Positions 53,273-62,911 of a stretch of DNA of 64,000 bases are shown here, in pieces (the first letter of the stretch is position 1; the number at the start of each line of letters is the position of its first letter). This stretch comes from Photobacterium sp. GB-56 (GTDB lineage Bacteria > Pseudomonadota > Gammaproteobacteria > Enterobacterales > Vibrionaceae). The stretch lies in NCBI RefSeq assembly GCF_003026105.1, contig NZ_PYNW01000003.1:248001-312000 (forward strand), read 5' to 3'. The notes under the pieces are model-generated. The model did no database searches. It worked only from the letters and a program-made list of their open reading frames with translations, and was not told where the DNA came from. Position numbers and translations under genes: made by a program.

Positions 53273-53695
53273 GTGGAAATACTACTGCTTGAACCCGAAG
53301 TTTCGTGGGGGAAATTTAAGATCCTTGCGTGGTTTGCTGCTTTATCTATTGTATTGGTCTATGTTGTGCTGCGTGTAGAAGCATACATGAAATTTAAGTC
53401 ATTAACCGTTAAAAGCATTGTGTTTAAGTGCTCTTTTCTACCTGTATTATTTTTAACAGTAGGCTATTTAGAGCATTTAGATCGATTTTATAGTTTTGCG
53501 ATTCAACCTAATGGCAATGTTATTTTGAACTATGTCTTTCCTGAAGGGAAAAAGGTAGCGCTTGAGCCAGAAAAGGCATGGATATCTCATGATCGTGCTG
53601 GCTGCGCTGTGTATATCAAAGCGCAAGCAGAACACTATAAAAGTGTAATGTCGATACGAGTATCTAAATGTCGGCAAGCCGTTGACGCAATATGA
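53273..53695 (+). CDS. Membrane-anchored hypothetical protein, 140 aa
   Basis: 140 residues. Two hydrophobic spans (KILAWFAALSIVLVYVVL and FKCSFLPVLFLTVGYL) precede a soluble domain with two cysteines (RAGCAVYIK, VSKCRQAV). The GTG start at 53273 follows AAGGAATCTAAG. A longer ATG-like start at 53231 lacks a ribosome site. No family is recognised. Confidence 0.6.
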   Translation: MEILLLEPEVSWGKFKILAWFAALSIVLVYVVLRVEAYMKFKSLTVKSIVFKCSFLPVLFLTVGYLEHLDRFYSFAIQPNGNVILNYVFPEGKKVALEPEKAWISHDRAGCAVYIKAQAEHYKSVMSIRVSKCRQAVDAI

Positions 53696-53745
53696 CCAAA
53701 ATAGCCACAGATGGTTATTATACATAGCTCAAAGTGCGGTATTTA

Positions 53746-54852
53746 CTAAGCAGCGATATAACAATTTCGTCCTGATTTTTTTGCATCATATAAATTGTGA
53801 TCTGCTTTTTCTATAAATTGCGTTGAACGTTGGCTTTCCTCATAAGTCGTTATACCTTGGCTGATTGTCACGATATGACTGGTTTGTGAGGCGGGATGAT
53901 CAATCGCTACTTTAGTTAAGTTTTCCTGAATACGTTGGGCGACTAAAATAGCGCCATCAAGGTTGGTATTTGGTAACAAAACCGCAAATTCTTCTCCACC
54001 GAAACGAGAAACACTATCTGTGCCTCGAAGCAAGCTTGCATCAATCACTTTTGCAACTAATTTTAAACACTCATCCCCCGCAATATGGCCTTGACTGTCG
54101 TTAAATGCTTTAAAGTGATCAATATCAATTAAAATTAGAGACAAAGGGATATGTAAGCGTTGGCTATTTTTAATTTGCTTCTCAAGTTCTATTTGGAAAA
54201 AACGGCGATTTTTAATTTGGGTTAATTGGTCACGAGAAGCGAGTTGATTTAACTCTTTTAGTAAACGTTTATTCTCATGTTCTTGTTGAATACGATTACT
54301 GAACCAGCGATATAGCACACGGCGTCCAGATTCAATGATGATGAGAGTGATCATAAACTTTTCAAACGAAAACAGTAATGTTAAGTGCTCATCTTTGATT
54401 GTTATCCAAGTACTCAAAGCAAGTATTGGTGTAATCGCTAAATATAAGGCATTTCGGTAGGTATAAAATCCAAGTAATGCCACCATAGTTGTCAGGTTGG
54501 CTAATACTTCAGAGAGTAAAGTGAATTGTGCATACAGGCCTAAGATTAAGATAGTTGCTCCCCAACTCAAACCATAGGTGAAGCTATAAAAGGCACTCAC
54601 TAAGCGATAATTTGCAGGTTCAGTGCTGCGATTAAAATAAATGATCCCGAAACCAGAAAGTATCATTTGCCAAGTAAACTGGGCTGTTAACAAAAATGAT
54701 ATATCAGAGTCATTAGTGAAATGATTGAGCCATAATGTGACTAACATTAAAGATAAGATCATCAGAGATATCTTAGATGACCATAAAAAACCAATACGAA
54801 GGTTTTTATAGGTTACTTTATTGATACGCTGTGTAAGTGTTAAGCCATCCAT
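53746..54852 (-). CDS. Membrane diguanylate cyclase (GGDEF)
   Basis: 368 residues. Six predicted membrane spans occupy residues ~20-175, with no periplasmic sensor domain of note. A short coiled coil (IQQEHENKRLLKELNQLASRD) leads to a GGDEF domain (~205-368). The active site is GGEEF, preceded after five residues by the inhibitory-site RGTD, and LILIDIDHFKAFNDSQGHIAGD is intact. It makes c-di-GMP and is expected to be product-inhibited. The membrane part is of the small 5-6-TM sensor type; ligand unknown. Single gene. Confidence 0.93.
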   Translation of the reverse strand: MDGLTLTQRINKVTYKNLRIGFLWSSKISLMILSLMLVTLWLNHFTNDSDISFLLTAQFTWQMILSGFGIIYFNRSTEPANYRLVSAFYSFTYGLSWGATILILGLYAQFTLLSEVLANLTTMVALLGFYTYRNALYLAITPILALSTWITIKDEHLTLLFSFEKFMITLIIIESGRRVLYRWFSNRIQQEHENKRLLKELNQLASRDQLTQIKNRRFFQIELEKQIKNSQRLHIPLSLILIDIDHFKAFNDSQGHIAGDECLKLVAKVIDASLLRGTDSVSRFGGEEFAVLLPNTNLDGAILVAQRIQENLTKVAIDHPASQTSHIVTISQGITTYEESQRSTQFIEKADHNLYDAKKSGRNCYIAA

Positions 54853-55049
54853 TAAATATTCAAATCAGCCTGGTAAAAGTGTTTAATCAGTCTACTTCAT
54901 TCAGCAAAAAATCAAGAATTTTTTCTCATTATTTTTACTTAAATACCAAATAATTTTATTGACAAGCGTATATGTAAATTTGCTTTTATAAAGAATTTTG
55001 TGACGCATCAGATGCATCGTTCGTATCGTAATCTCTCTTTAAAACAAAT

Positions 55050-55063
55050 TGATTTGGATCAAT
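55050..55063. promoter_or_regulatory. FNR box before nrdD
   Basis: TTGATTTGGATCAA is a perfect FNR consensus (TTGAT-N4-ATCAA), 118 bases upstream of the nrdD start. It fits anaerobic activation. Confidence 0.88.
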
Positions 55064-55180
55064 GTTTGTTTTTTGAAAATCTCGCCTAATACCCACATCT
55101 TGTTGTTGCGTGTATACCGAATGCCTATATTTTGTGTTTACGTGACACTGTAATGAATATTGTATATTTAGGAGCCTAGT

Positions 55181-57307
55181 GTGAAACTTGTTGTGATTAA
55201 GCGTGATGGCTGCCGTGTACCTTTCGAAATGCAACGCATTAAAGAAGCGGTAATGGGTGCAGCTCAGTCAATCAATGACATGAATATGAGTGAAGTGGAT
55301 GCAATGTCTGTTGCTGAAGCGACATTAGCTCAATTCCAGCATGCTGAAGAAGTAGATATTCACGCTATCCAGGACGCTGTAGAGAATCAATTGATGATTG
55401 GTCCTCACAAAACAGTTGCCCGTGCCTATATTGAATATCGCCATGATCGCGATATTGCACGTGAAAAGAAAAGCCGCCTAAATAATGAAATTCGTGGTTT
55501 GATTGAGCAAAGCAATGCATCTTTACTTAATGAGAACGCGAATAAAGACAGTAAAGTGATCCCAACGCAGCGTGATTTATTGGCTGGTATTGTTGCTAAA
55601 CACTACGCGACTCAACATTTGTTGCCGCGTGACATTGTTAAAGCACATGAGTGTGGTGATATTCACTTCCATGATCTGGATTATTCTCCTTTCTTCCCTA
55701 TGTTTAACTGTATGCTGATTGATTTAAACGGCATGTTGACCCATGGTTTTAAAATGGGTAACGCAGAGATTGATACTCCTAAATCTATTTCTACCGCAAC
55801 AGCAGTTACAGCTCAGATCATTGCACAAGTAGCAAGCCACATCTACGGTGGAACAACCATCAACCGTATTGATGAAGTATTAGCACCTTATGTTACTGTT
55901 AGTTATAAAAAGCATTTAGAAGTAGCAAAAGAGTGGGGCATTGAAGACCCAGTTGCTTTTGCTAATGCGCGTACTGAAAAAGAATGTTATGACGCATTCC
56001 AATCACTAGAATATGAAGTAAACACATTACATACCGCAAATGGGCAAACACCGTTTGTTACTTTCGGTTTTGGTTTAGGTACGTCGTGGGAATCACGCTT
56101 AATTCAACAATCTATTTTGAAGAACCGTATTTCAGGTTTGGGTAAAAATCATAAGACGGCAGTATTCCCTAAGCTTGTGTTTGCCATTAAAGATGGGTTA
56201 AACCATAAACAAGATGACGCGAACTACGATATTAAGCAATTGGCGTTAGAGTGTGCTTCTAAGCGCATGTACCCAGACATTTTGAACTATGACAAGTTAG
56301 TTGAAGTAACGGGTTCATTCAAAACGCCGATGGGTTGTCGTAGTTTCCTTGGTCCGTATGAAGAAAATGGTGAGTTGATCCACGAAGGCCGCAATAACCT
56401 TGGTGTTGTAAGTATTAACCTTCCACGTATTGCATTAGAAGCAAAAGGGGATGAAGCGCGTTTCTTTACTTTATTAGATGAGCGTTTGGCCTTATCTCGT
56501 CGTGCACTTGATGCACGTATCTCCCGTCTTGATGGAGTGAAAGCACGTGTAGCCCCTATTTTATATATGGAAGGAGCATGTGGTGTACGCCTTAAAGAAG
56601 ATGATGACGTATCAGAAATCTTCAAAAATGGTCGTGCTTCAATTTCGCTTGGCTATATTGGTATTCATGAAACAGTGAATGCACTATATGGCAATGATAC
56701 GCATGTATACGACAGTGAAGAGCTTCGCCAAAAAGCGGTTGCCATTGTTCAGCGTTTACGCGATGCAACAGATGCATGGAAGAAAGAAACGGGGTATGGC
56801 TTTAGCTTATACAGTACGCCAAGTGAAAACCTATGTAGTCGTTTTTGTGCAATCGATACTAAAGAATTTGGTGTTGTTGCAGGTGTGACGGACAAAGGCT
56901 ACTACACAAATAGCTTCCACCTAGATGTTGAAAAGAAAGTAAACCCATACGATAAAATTGACTTTGAGATGGCTTACCCTGATATCGCGAATGGTGGCTT
57001 CATCTGTTACGGTGAATACCCAAATATTCAGCATAACCTTGAAGCACTAGAAGATGTATGGGATTACAGCTATTCGCGTGTTCCTTATTACGGTACTAAT
57101 ACACCCATTGATGAGTGTTATGAGTGTGGCTTTACGGGTGAGTTTGACTGTACAAGTAAAGGCTTTACATGTCCTAAGTGTGGTAACCACGAGCCATCTA
57201 AGGTATCAGTAACACGCCGTGTATGCGGTTACTTAGGTAGCCCTGACGCACGCCCGTTTAACTTCGGTAAACAAGAAGAAGTGAAGCGTCGTGTTAAACA
57301 CATGTAA
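55181..57307 (+). CDS. nrdD: Anaerobic ribonucleoside-triphosphate reductase NrdD
   Basis: 708 residues. An N-terminal ATP-cone (VVIKRDGCRVPFEMQRIKEA, ~1-90) precedes the glycyl-radical reductase barrel. Zn-binding cysteines are in CYECGFTGEFDCTSKGFTCPKCG, and the radical-bearing Gly is in RRVCGYLGSPDARPFN. It reduces NTPs to dNTPs without oxygen using formate. The start is GTG at 55181, preceded by AGGAG. It is followed by nrdG after a terminator. Confidence 0.97.
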   Translation: MKLVVIKRDGCRVPFEMQRIKEAVMGAAQSINDMNMSEVDAMSVAEATLAQFQHAEEVDIHAIQDAVENQLMIGPHKTVARAYIEYRHDRDIAREKKSRLNNEIRGLIEQSNASLLNENANKDSKVIPTQRDLLAGIVAKHYATQHLLPRDIVKAHECGDIHFHDLDYSPFFPMFNCMLIDLNGMLTHGFKMGNAEIDTPKSISTATAVTAQIIAQVASHIYGGTTINRIDEVLAPYVTVSYKKHLEVAKEWGIEDPVAFANARTEKECYDAFQSLEYEVNTLHTANGQTPFVTFGFGLGTSWESRLIQQSILKNRISGLGKNHKTAVFPKLVFAIKDGLNHKQDDANYDIKQLALECASKRMYPDILNYDKLVEVTGSFKTPMGCRSFLGPYEENGELIHEGRNNLGVVSINLPRIALEAKGDEARFFTLLDERLALSRRALDARISRLDGVKARVAPILYMEGACGVRLKEDDDVSEIFKNGRASISLGYIGIHETVNALYGNDTHVYDSEELRQKAVAIVQRLRDATDAWKKETGYGFSLYSTPSENLCSRFCAIDTKEFGVVAGVTDKGYYTNSFHLDVEKKVNPYDKIDFEMAYPDIANGGFICYGEYPNIQHNLEALEDVWDYSYSRVPYYGTNTPIDECYECGFTGEFDCTSKGFTCPKCGNHEPSKVSVTRRVCGYLGSPDARPFNFGKQEEVKRRVKHM

Positions 57308-57337
57308 TTTCTATTTGAGTGCATAGTGTAACAAGAT

Positions 57338-57363
57338 AAAAGTGCCTGAGAGGGCACTTTTTC
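57338..57363 (+). terminator. Terminator between nrdD and nrdG
   Basis: AAAGTGCC/GGCACTTTTT hairpin with TGAGAG loop. It would reduce but need not abolish read-through to nrdG. Confidence 0.85.
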
Positions 57364-57412
57364 TTTTTAAGATTATTATTTAATAAATTACTAGAGAGTG
57401 TAGGTGACCAAT

Positions 57413-57883
57413 ATGAATTATCACAACTATTACCCTGTCGATATTGTTAATGGACCGGGCACTCGTGCAAGTTTATTTGTTTCTGGCTGTATTCATCAGT
57501 GTCGAGGTTGTTATAACCAGAGTACATGGCGACTAGATGCAGGGCACTTTTTTAGCCAAGAGATGGAAGATCAGATCATTAATGATTTGAACGATACTAG
57601 AATTAAACGCCGTGGTTTGTCTTTATCTGGAGGTGATCCGTTACACCCAAACAACGTGCCTGATATTTTAAAGTTGGTAAAACGTGTCCGTAGTGAATGT
57701 ATTGGTAAAGATATTTGGTTATGGACGGGGTACACGTTCGCTGAGTTAACTGAGCAGCAACAGCAAATTGTTGATCTTATCGATGTTCTTGTTGATGGAA
57801 AATACGAAGAATCTCAACGAGATCCTGCTTTGGTATGGCGTGGTAGTGAGAATCAAGTTATCCACTATTTAACTAAAAAATAA
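57413..57883 (+). CDS. nrdG: Anaerobic NTP reductase activating protein NrdG
   Basis: 156 residues, radical SAM. It begins MNYHNYYPVDIVNGPGTRAS as E. coli NrdG does, with the cluster motif CIHQCRGCY and LSLSGGDPLHP for S-adenosylmethionine. It generates the glycyl radical of NrdD. The ATG at 57413 follows AGGTG; an in-frame GTG at 57404 is less likely given the conserved N-terminus. Confidence 0.97.
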   Translation: MNYHNYYPVDIVNGPGTRASLFVSGCIHQCRGCYNQSTWRLDAGHFFSQEMEDQIINDLNDTRIKRRGLSLSGGDPLHPNNVPDILKLVKRVRSECIGKDIWLWTGYTFAELTEQQQQIVDLIDVLVDGKYEESQRDPALVWRGSENQVIHYLTKK

Positions 57884-57956
57884 TCATAATGAGAATTACA
57901 TGATAATTTTGACTTACTATCGTAACTTACTGATTATTTAAAAATCCCACCTGTAT

Positions 57957-57983
57957 AAAAAATACACGAAAAGTGTGTTTTTT
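57957..57983 (+). terminator. Terminator after nrdG
   Basis: AAAAATACAC/GTGTGTTTTT hairpin with a GAAAA loop and a T run. Confidence 0.7.
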
Positions 57984-58412
57984 CACAGCGTTAGTAAAGT
58001 TATCCACTGTTTCTGTGTATAAGTATGGGAAAAGGCAGTGTATGATTTTACCCATGCCCTATTAACGAGAATACGTTTAAAACATGTCACATTTTAATTA
58101 TTACTCCTGTGGTTACATAACGGTATTTATCTCTTATTTCTTTGATATGCAGCTTTAAATAGTGTTCGAAGTATACTTTATTAACAATCTCTTACATGTT
58201 TTGTGTGAAGTGATAGGTAGCACAGTATTTTATAAATTTTCATGTATAATAAACTGATATGATTGATAGTATAATTTACTGAAATAAAATAATTAGTTAG
58301 CGTTGTTCGTGATGATTAGTTGATGTTATTAACACGAATGTTGGTATTGAGTAGTGAAATACAGGCAGCATCGAGCTGATAGTATTTATCATAATTAAAT
58401 AAGAAAATAGTT
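57984..58412. other. Intergenic region upstream of the EIIC-EAL gene
   Basis: About 430 AT-rich bases. No CRP or other operator, RNA or ORF was recognised with confidence. The promoter of the next gene is expected here. Confidence 0.45.
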
Positions 58413-60500
58413 ATGACTGTTTACAGAGTAATGTCAGAGCTCTCGTCGAATAAATATCTTGTTGCTGTTTCGAATGTCTTTATCATGGCCTTACCGCTGG
58501 CATTAATCTCGACGTTCTGTGAACTTATAGCGGTATTCTGTGAGCACTACGGCTATGACTCATTAACTGGTACCATAAGGTATGTAGGTGAATCAACGGG
58601 TTTGATGTTTCCTATATTGATCAACTTTTATCTTGTTACATACCTCTCTTCTGTAAAACGTATCCCTAAAGGGGTCTCAATAGCCAGTGCATTAACTGTG
58701 TATTTTGTGGTGTCCTACCAATGGGGCTTTTTATCGCAAATTATGCCATTACCTAATAGTTTTCCGTTGTCGTTATTAACGGCATATATTACTTGTGGAC
58801 TGATTTCTCGATTAAAGAAATTTCGTGTTTTTAGAGGCAGTGATCGTGATTCTGTCATCGACAGCTCTGCAAACATGCTACTAGGTGCGATAGTCTCCAT
58901 TGGTGCATTGATAACATCCAGTCAGCTTATTTACTTTGTTGTTAATTCGGTAAGCATTTCATCTTCATTATTACCCTCGCTTGATCCTACCTCTTTTGTT
59001 GATGGCCTTATTTATGAGTTATTACGCGGGGCGTTTTGGTCCGTAGGGATCAATGGCCATAATGTACTTCATATGTACAAAGCTGAACTTTACGATATCA
59101 CTATGGTGAATATTTCAGCATGGCATAATTTTGGTGCAGATCTTAATATTATCAGCACCAATTTTTATGATTTCTTTACGGGCATTGGTGGTAGCGGCAA
59201 CTTATTGAGCTTAGTTATTTGTATGCTGTTATTTGCAAAAAGTGAAGGCTATAAAGTATTAGCAAAAGCGTCCCTTATCTTGTGTCTTTTTAACGTCAAT
59301 GAGCCGGTGCTCTATGGCGTGCCTGTTATATTTAATCCAATCATGATTATTCCTTTTCTGATTGCACCTGCAATTGGTTTTGTGGTGGCTTATGGGGCGA
59401 TGTATTGGGGAATTGTGCCACCATTAAGTGAAATCCAAAGCTGGTTAATGCCGCCTTTATTAAGCGGCTATGTTGCAACAGGAGGGGCTATTTCTGGCGC
59501 AATATTACAGGCTGTTATCATCCTAATTGGTGTCGCGATCTATTACCCATTCTTTAAACTAATGGATAAGCGTAACCTTGGTATTGGTGTGTCCGATGTC
59601 TTCTCCAATCGCTTATTTACCAGTGATGAGATTGAAGTTAAAACACGTTTAACCAGTTTTATACCGTCTTTACATCGAAATTTAAAAGCACAAAAAGAGA
59701 TCGAACGGCTACAAGCTGAAGGGGAGTTTTTACTCTATTTTCAACCTCAGGTTGATGTGAATACGAATAAGATCATTAGTTTTGAAACACTTATTCGTTA
59801 TCATGATAAGGATGGAAAGATTTTACCGCCGACGTTTTTAGCCGCCTTTAATCAATTAGGGTTAATGCCAGATTTAGATTATTGGGTTTTTGACAAAGCA
59901 TTACGTGCTGGCGAACGATTTGCGAAAGTGAATGAGAACATTAGATTATCGATAAATATCTCACCAGATACTGTCTTAAAGAAAAATTTTGTCCAAACGA
60001 TTAAAACACATATTGAAGAGAGCTCACTGTCATTCTCTCAAATTGAAATTGAGATCACTGAAGAGTTATTGGTGCAAAATGAAGCCGATGTTGCGAAAGT
60101 CATCGATCAATTACATCAATTAGGCATTGCCGTAGCATTAGACGATTTTGGTACTGGCTATTCATCACTGGCTTATTTATCGCGTTTTGATTTTGATAAA
60201 GTAAAAATTGATCGAACACTGGTACTGAATCTAGAAACACAGCGAGGTAAAGACCTGTTTAGCTTAGCTGTACAACTCGGTAAGATCACCAATGCTGAGA
60301 TTGTTGTTGAAGGGGTAGAGCATCTTAAAGAAGTTGAATTTATTCAATCTGTGGGGGTACGCTATATTCAAGGTTTTTATTACTATCGACCAATGTCGCA
60401 ACAAGATGTTTTTGCTAATGAATTATTACAAGACTTTGTTTCTAATAACGATATAAATAATGATCTGACAACCAAGCAGGTAGCAGCTATCGAGGTATAG
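58413..60500 (+). CDS. PTS EIIC-like permease fused to an EAL phosphodiesterase
   Basis: 695 residues. Residues ~1-395 are a lactose/cellobiose-type EIIC membrane domain with about 10 spans and the sugar-site motif NVNEPVLYGVPVIFNP. Residues ~430-685 are an EAL domain. Its motif is ETL (458-460), with RLSINISPD-type Asn, EIEITEELL Glu, LDDFGTGYSS Asp pair, KVKIDR Lys, VVEGVEH Glu and YIQGFYYYRP Gln, i.e. all catalytic positions are present. It is predicted to hydrolyse c-di-GMP in response to a sugar bound or moved by the EIIC part. No EIIA or EIIB is encoded nearby, which favours sensing over transport. Confidence 0.92.
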   Translation: MTVYRVMSELSSNKYLVAVSNVFIMALPLALISTFCELIAVFCEHYGYDSLTGTIRYVGESTGLMFPILINFYLVTYLSSVKRIPKGVSIASALTVYFVVSYQWGFLSQIMPLPNSFPLSLLTAYITCGLISRLKKFRVFRGSDRDSVIDSSANMLLGAIVSIGALITSSQLIYFVVNSVSISSSLLPSLDPTSFVDGLIYELLRGAFWSVGINGHNVLHMYKAELYDITMVNISAWHNFGADLNIISTNFYDFFTGIGGSGNLLSLVICMLLFAKSEGYKVLAKASLILCLFNVNEPVLYGVPVIFNPIMIIPFLIAPAIGFVVAYGAMYWGIVPPLSEIQSWLMPPLLSGYVATGGAISGAILQAVIILIGVAIYYPFFKLMDKRNLGIGVSDVFSNRLFTSDEIEVKTRLTSFIPSLHRNLKAQKEIERLQAEGEFLLYFQPQVDVNTNKIISFETLIRYHDKDGKILPPTFLAAFNQLGLMPDLDYWVFDKALRAGERFAKVNENIRLSINISPDTVLKKNFVQTIKTHIEESSLSFSQIEIEITEELLVQNEADVAKVIDQLHQLGIAVALDDFGTGYSSLAYLSRFDFDKVKIDRTLVLNLETQRGKDLFSLAVQLGKITNAEIVVEGVEHLKEVEFIQSVGVRYIQGFYYYRPMSQQDVFANELLQDFVSNNDINNDLTTKQVAAIEV

Positions 60501-60606
60501 TTTAATGGTGACGGATTTATTAAATAATACCGCGTTGTTTAAGCTTCCATCTTAAAAGGATATACGGTAAATTTCGTATCCATTTTTATGCTCTACTGGG
60601 GACGTT

Positions 60607-60870
60607 ATGTCACGCACTATTATCTATACCTACAAAAATGAAGAAAAAGAGCTTATTTTTTCATTTGATCAATACCGTAATATTCATGAAGCGGTAGCTG
60701 CTGCAGAAGGTATCGACTTAACGTCATTTCTAAAAATGGAATTGCAAGTTGAAGCAGTTTCAAATTCAAGTAAAGCTGCCCGTGACTATCGTGATAGTTA
60801 TTTTCGTAAGCTAGGCTTTGGTAAAATTGCTTTAGCGAAAAAAGAAAATCGCGGTGTTGGCCAAAAATAG
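60607..60870 (+). CDS. DUF2960 protein
   Basis: 87 residues (MSRTIIYTYKNEEKELIFSF...), matching the Vibrionaceae-rich DUF2960 family: HEAVAAAEGIDLTSFLKME and RDYRDSYFRKLGFGKIALAKK. It is a cytosolic small basic protein with unknown function. It lies 106 bases after the EIIC-EAL gene and is followed by its own terminator. Confidence 0.85.
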   Translation: MSRTIIYTYKNEEKELIFSFDQYRNIHEAVAAAEGIDLTSFLKMELQVEAVSNSSKAARDYRDSYFRKLGFGKIALAKKENRGVGQK

Positions 60871-60884
60871 TTGGCAAGTAAATG

Positions 60885-60915
60885 AAAAAGGCTGGCTATA
60901 ATCGCCAGCTTTTTT
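60885..60915 (+). terminator. Terminator of the DUF2960 gene
   Basis: GGCTGGC/GCCAGC stem with flanking A/T runs that extend pairing. Position suits the convergent MazG-like gene too. Confidence 0.88.
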
Positions 60916-60932
60916 GTTCTTACTGAACGCTG

Positions 60933-61295
60933 TTATAACTCATTATATTTTTTCGCTGATCCATAACATTTCTCAATAGGGTATTTATCAGCATTTTTTA
61001 TTATCTTTCTCTGGCAAGCCTCTAAAATATCCACATCGCACTTATCCGCTAATCGAACCAAGTACATCATCACATCCGCAAGTTCTTCTTCTAATTGCCG
61101 TTTTTTTTCAACTGAAAGGTGTTGGCTTTGCTCGGGGGTTAACCATTGGAAAATTTCTGTTAATTCACCCACTTCACCACTTAAGGCCATTACTAAGTTT
61201 TTAGGGGTATGGAACTGATCCCAATTGCGCTGTATTGCAAAGTGACGGAGTTGTTCTTGTAGTTGCTGTAGCTCTGAAGGTGGGTTTGATGACAT
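60933..61295 (-). CDS. MazG-like nucleotide pyrophosphohydrolase
   Basis: 120 residues. The all-alpha NTP pyrophosphatase motif is seen as GEVGELTEIFQW followed by EEELADVMMYLVRLAD, giving the E-x-x-E ... E-x-x-D metal site. It resembles dCTPase/RS21-C6-type house-cleaning enzymes that remove non-canonical (d)NTPs. The start at 61295 lacks a strong ribosome site. Confidence 0.9.
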   Translation of the reverse strand: MSSNPPSELQQLQEQLRHFAIQRNWDQFHTPKNLVMALSGEVGELTEIFQWLTPEQSQHLSVEKKRQLEEELADVMMYLVRLADKCDVDILEACQRKIIKNADKYPIEKCYGSAKKYNEL

Positions 61296-61334
61296 GATAA
61301 AACGTTCTTATTTGGACAATAATTGAAGGATAAA

Positions 61335-61362
61335 CAAAAACACCGTACAACGCACGGTGTTT
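61335..61362 (-). terminator. Terminator of rarD
   Basis: AACACCGT/ACGGTGTT stem, loop of seven, T run on the minus strand, 14 bases after the rarD stop. Confidence 0.88.
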
Positions 61363-61375
61363 ACATTTAAGACAA

Positions 61376-62284
61376 TTACGAGTGAGGCAGGGTAACGTTA
61401 CGCTTTTTATCGAATAAGTTGGGTAATGCTTCAAGTGTACAAAAGATCAAACCTGCCCAAATAAGGCTAAAACTGATCGCTTTAGTATGATCAAAGACCT
61501 CACCAAACAAGAACACGGCTAATAAGAACTGTAATGTTGGCTCGATATATTGCATTAATCCAACCATTGTTAAGCTAGTACGATTCAGTGCTAAAGCGAA
61601 GAAGATTAAGGGTGCGACTGTAACTGGCGCAGAGCCTACATATAATAGGAATGTAGTCGTACCTGATGTTAACGACACACTATCACCAGAGAAGTAAAGC
61701 CACAGCATATAAATTACAGCAAAGGGGGTAAGGATAGCGGCTTCAATAGTCACCGAGGTTAATGCATCATATCTTATATACTTTTTGGTTAATCCATAGA
61801 TAGCAAAAAAGCTGCCCATAAGAAGAGACAACCAAGGTAACTCCCCGTACTGCCAGACTTGATAAGCAATACCTAAGATAGCCAGAACCACAGCGATTAC
61901 TTGAGCTTTTGTGAGCTTTTCTCTTAAGAAAAACATACCTAAGGCAATAGCAAATAATGGGTTAATAAAATAACCAAGACTTGCGGCAAGCACTTCACCG
62001 TGGGTAATCGCCCAGGTAAAAGCATACCAAGATACACTCATAATACAGCCAGCAACACCGCACATGAAGAACGATTTCTTATCTGCCAACAGTTCCGTAA
62101 CGTTAGGTAAAGGCCGTTTAAGTAGTACTATGACTAATAACATAACAGGCACTGAAAAAATAAGTCTTAGTGCGAGTAATTCATTAATATTGGCTTGTGG
62201 CAAGAACTGATAATACAGTGGGAGAATTCCCCAAAGCACAAAAGAAAATGCCGCCAGCATATTTCCAGCACGACGAGATTGCAT
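61376..62284 (-). CDS. rarD: RarD-type EamA transporter
   Basis: 302 residues with ten spans in two EamA repeats. RarD hallmarks are AAFSFVLWGILPLYYQFL at the N-terminus, SWYAFTWAITHGEVLAASLGYFINPL, and GSAPVTVAPLIFFALALNR. Substrate is unknown. The frame is open to 62434. The ATG at 62284 is preferred because it starts 12 residues before the first span as in relatives, and the upstream 50 residues look unlike the family. AGGTCA is a modest ribosome site. Confidence 0.9.
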   Translation of the reverse strand: MQSRRAGNMLAAFSFVLWGILPLYYQFLPQANINELLALRLIFSVPVMLLVIVLLKRPLPNVTELLADKKSFFMCGVAGCIMSVSWYAFTWAITHGEVLAASLGYFINPLFAIALGMFFLREKLTKAQVIAVVLAILGIAYQVWQYGELPWLSLLMGSFFAIYGLTKKYIRYDALTSVTIEAAILTPFAVIYMLWLYFSGDSVSLTSGTTTFLLYVGSAPVTVAPLIFFALALNRTSLTMVGLMQYIEPTLQFLLAVFLFGEVFDHTKAISFSLIWAGLIFCTLEALPNLFDKKRNVTLPHS

Positions 62285-62557
62285 TGATTGACCTAACAGT
62301 AAGTGTAAATGTTTGATGTAATGTGTTGGCAAGACTTTGCCATATCGGGTGGAACAGAATGAACCTAGACGATAATCGCGACATTTTGCCATCGAATAGG
62401 TATATGTCAATATTATTTTATCTCTATATAGCATAAAAATATAAACAATATTTAATCACTGTTTATTCTGTTTTTTGTTAAACTTCATGGGTTAGAGTGC
62501 TGTGGTGATATAAGCTATGGTTGCTTGCCATTTAGGTTTACAACTGAGAGAAAATAG

Positions 62558-62911
62558 ATGACTAAATTAACGTCAGATATCCAAGCTAACAAATTAATGT
62601 TTGTTGAAGAAACACAAAATACACGTATTGTTTGGAGCCTTCGTAATGAAGAAGGTGATTGGCTATCTGTTGCTTCATCTGAGTTTGAAGATTCGGAAGT
62701 AATGCCATTCTGGTCAAATGAAGAAGATGCGAAAGCGCAATGTGCTGATGAGTGGGCTGAGTTCCAACCAAGTGAATTGCCACTAGATATTTTCTTAGAA
62801 GATTGGATGATCACATTAGCTGAAGACGGTGTTCTTGTTGGTTTGAACTGGAACGAAAGTCTTGAAGGTGTGGAAGTTGAGCCTAGCGATGTTGCTAAGC
62901 TTTACATCTAA
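62558..62911 (+). CDS. DUF2750 protein (second)
   Basis: 117 residues. DUF2750 pattern: RIVWSLRNEEGDWLSVASS and VMPFWSNEEDAKAQCADEWAEFQPSELPLDIFLEDW. It is strongly acidic. It differs clearly from the other DUF2750 gene at 48283, so they are ancient rather than recent duplicates. The stop codon falls inside a 13-base tandem repeat. Confidence 0.87.
   Translation: MTKLTSDIQANKLMFVEETQNTRIVWSLRNEEGDWLSVASSEFEDSEVMPFWSNEEDAKAQCADEWAEFQPSELPLDIFLEDWMITLAEDGVLVGLNWNESLEGVEVEPSDVAKLYI

Noticed and set aside
55070-55180. NrdR boxes before nrdD
   Set aside because: Only partial TATATTTTGTG-like half sites are visible; no pair with the required spacing was found by eye.
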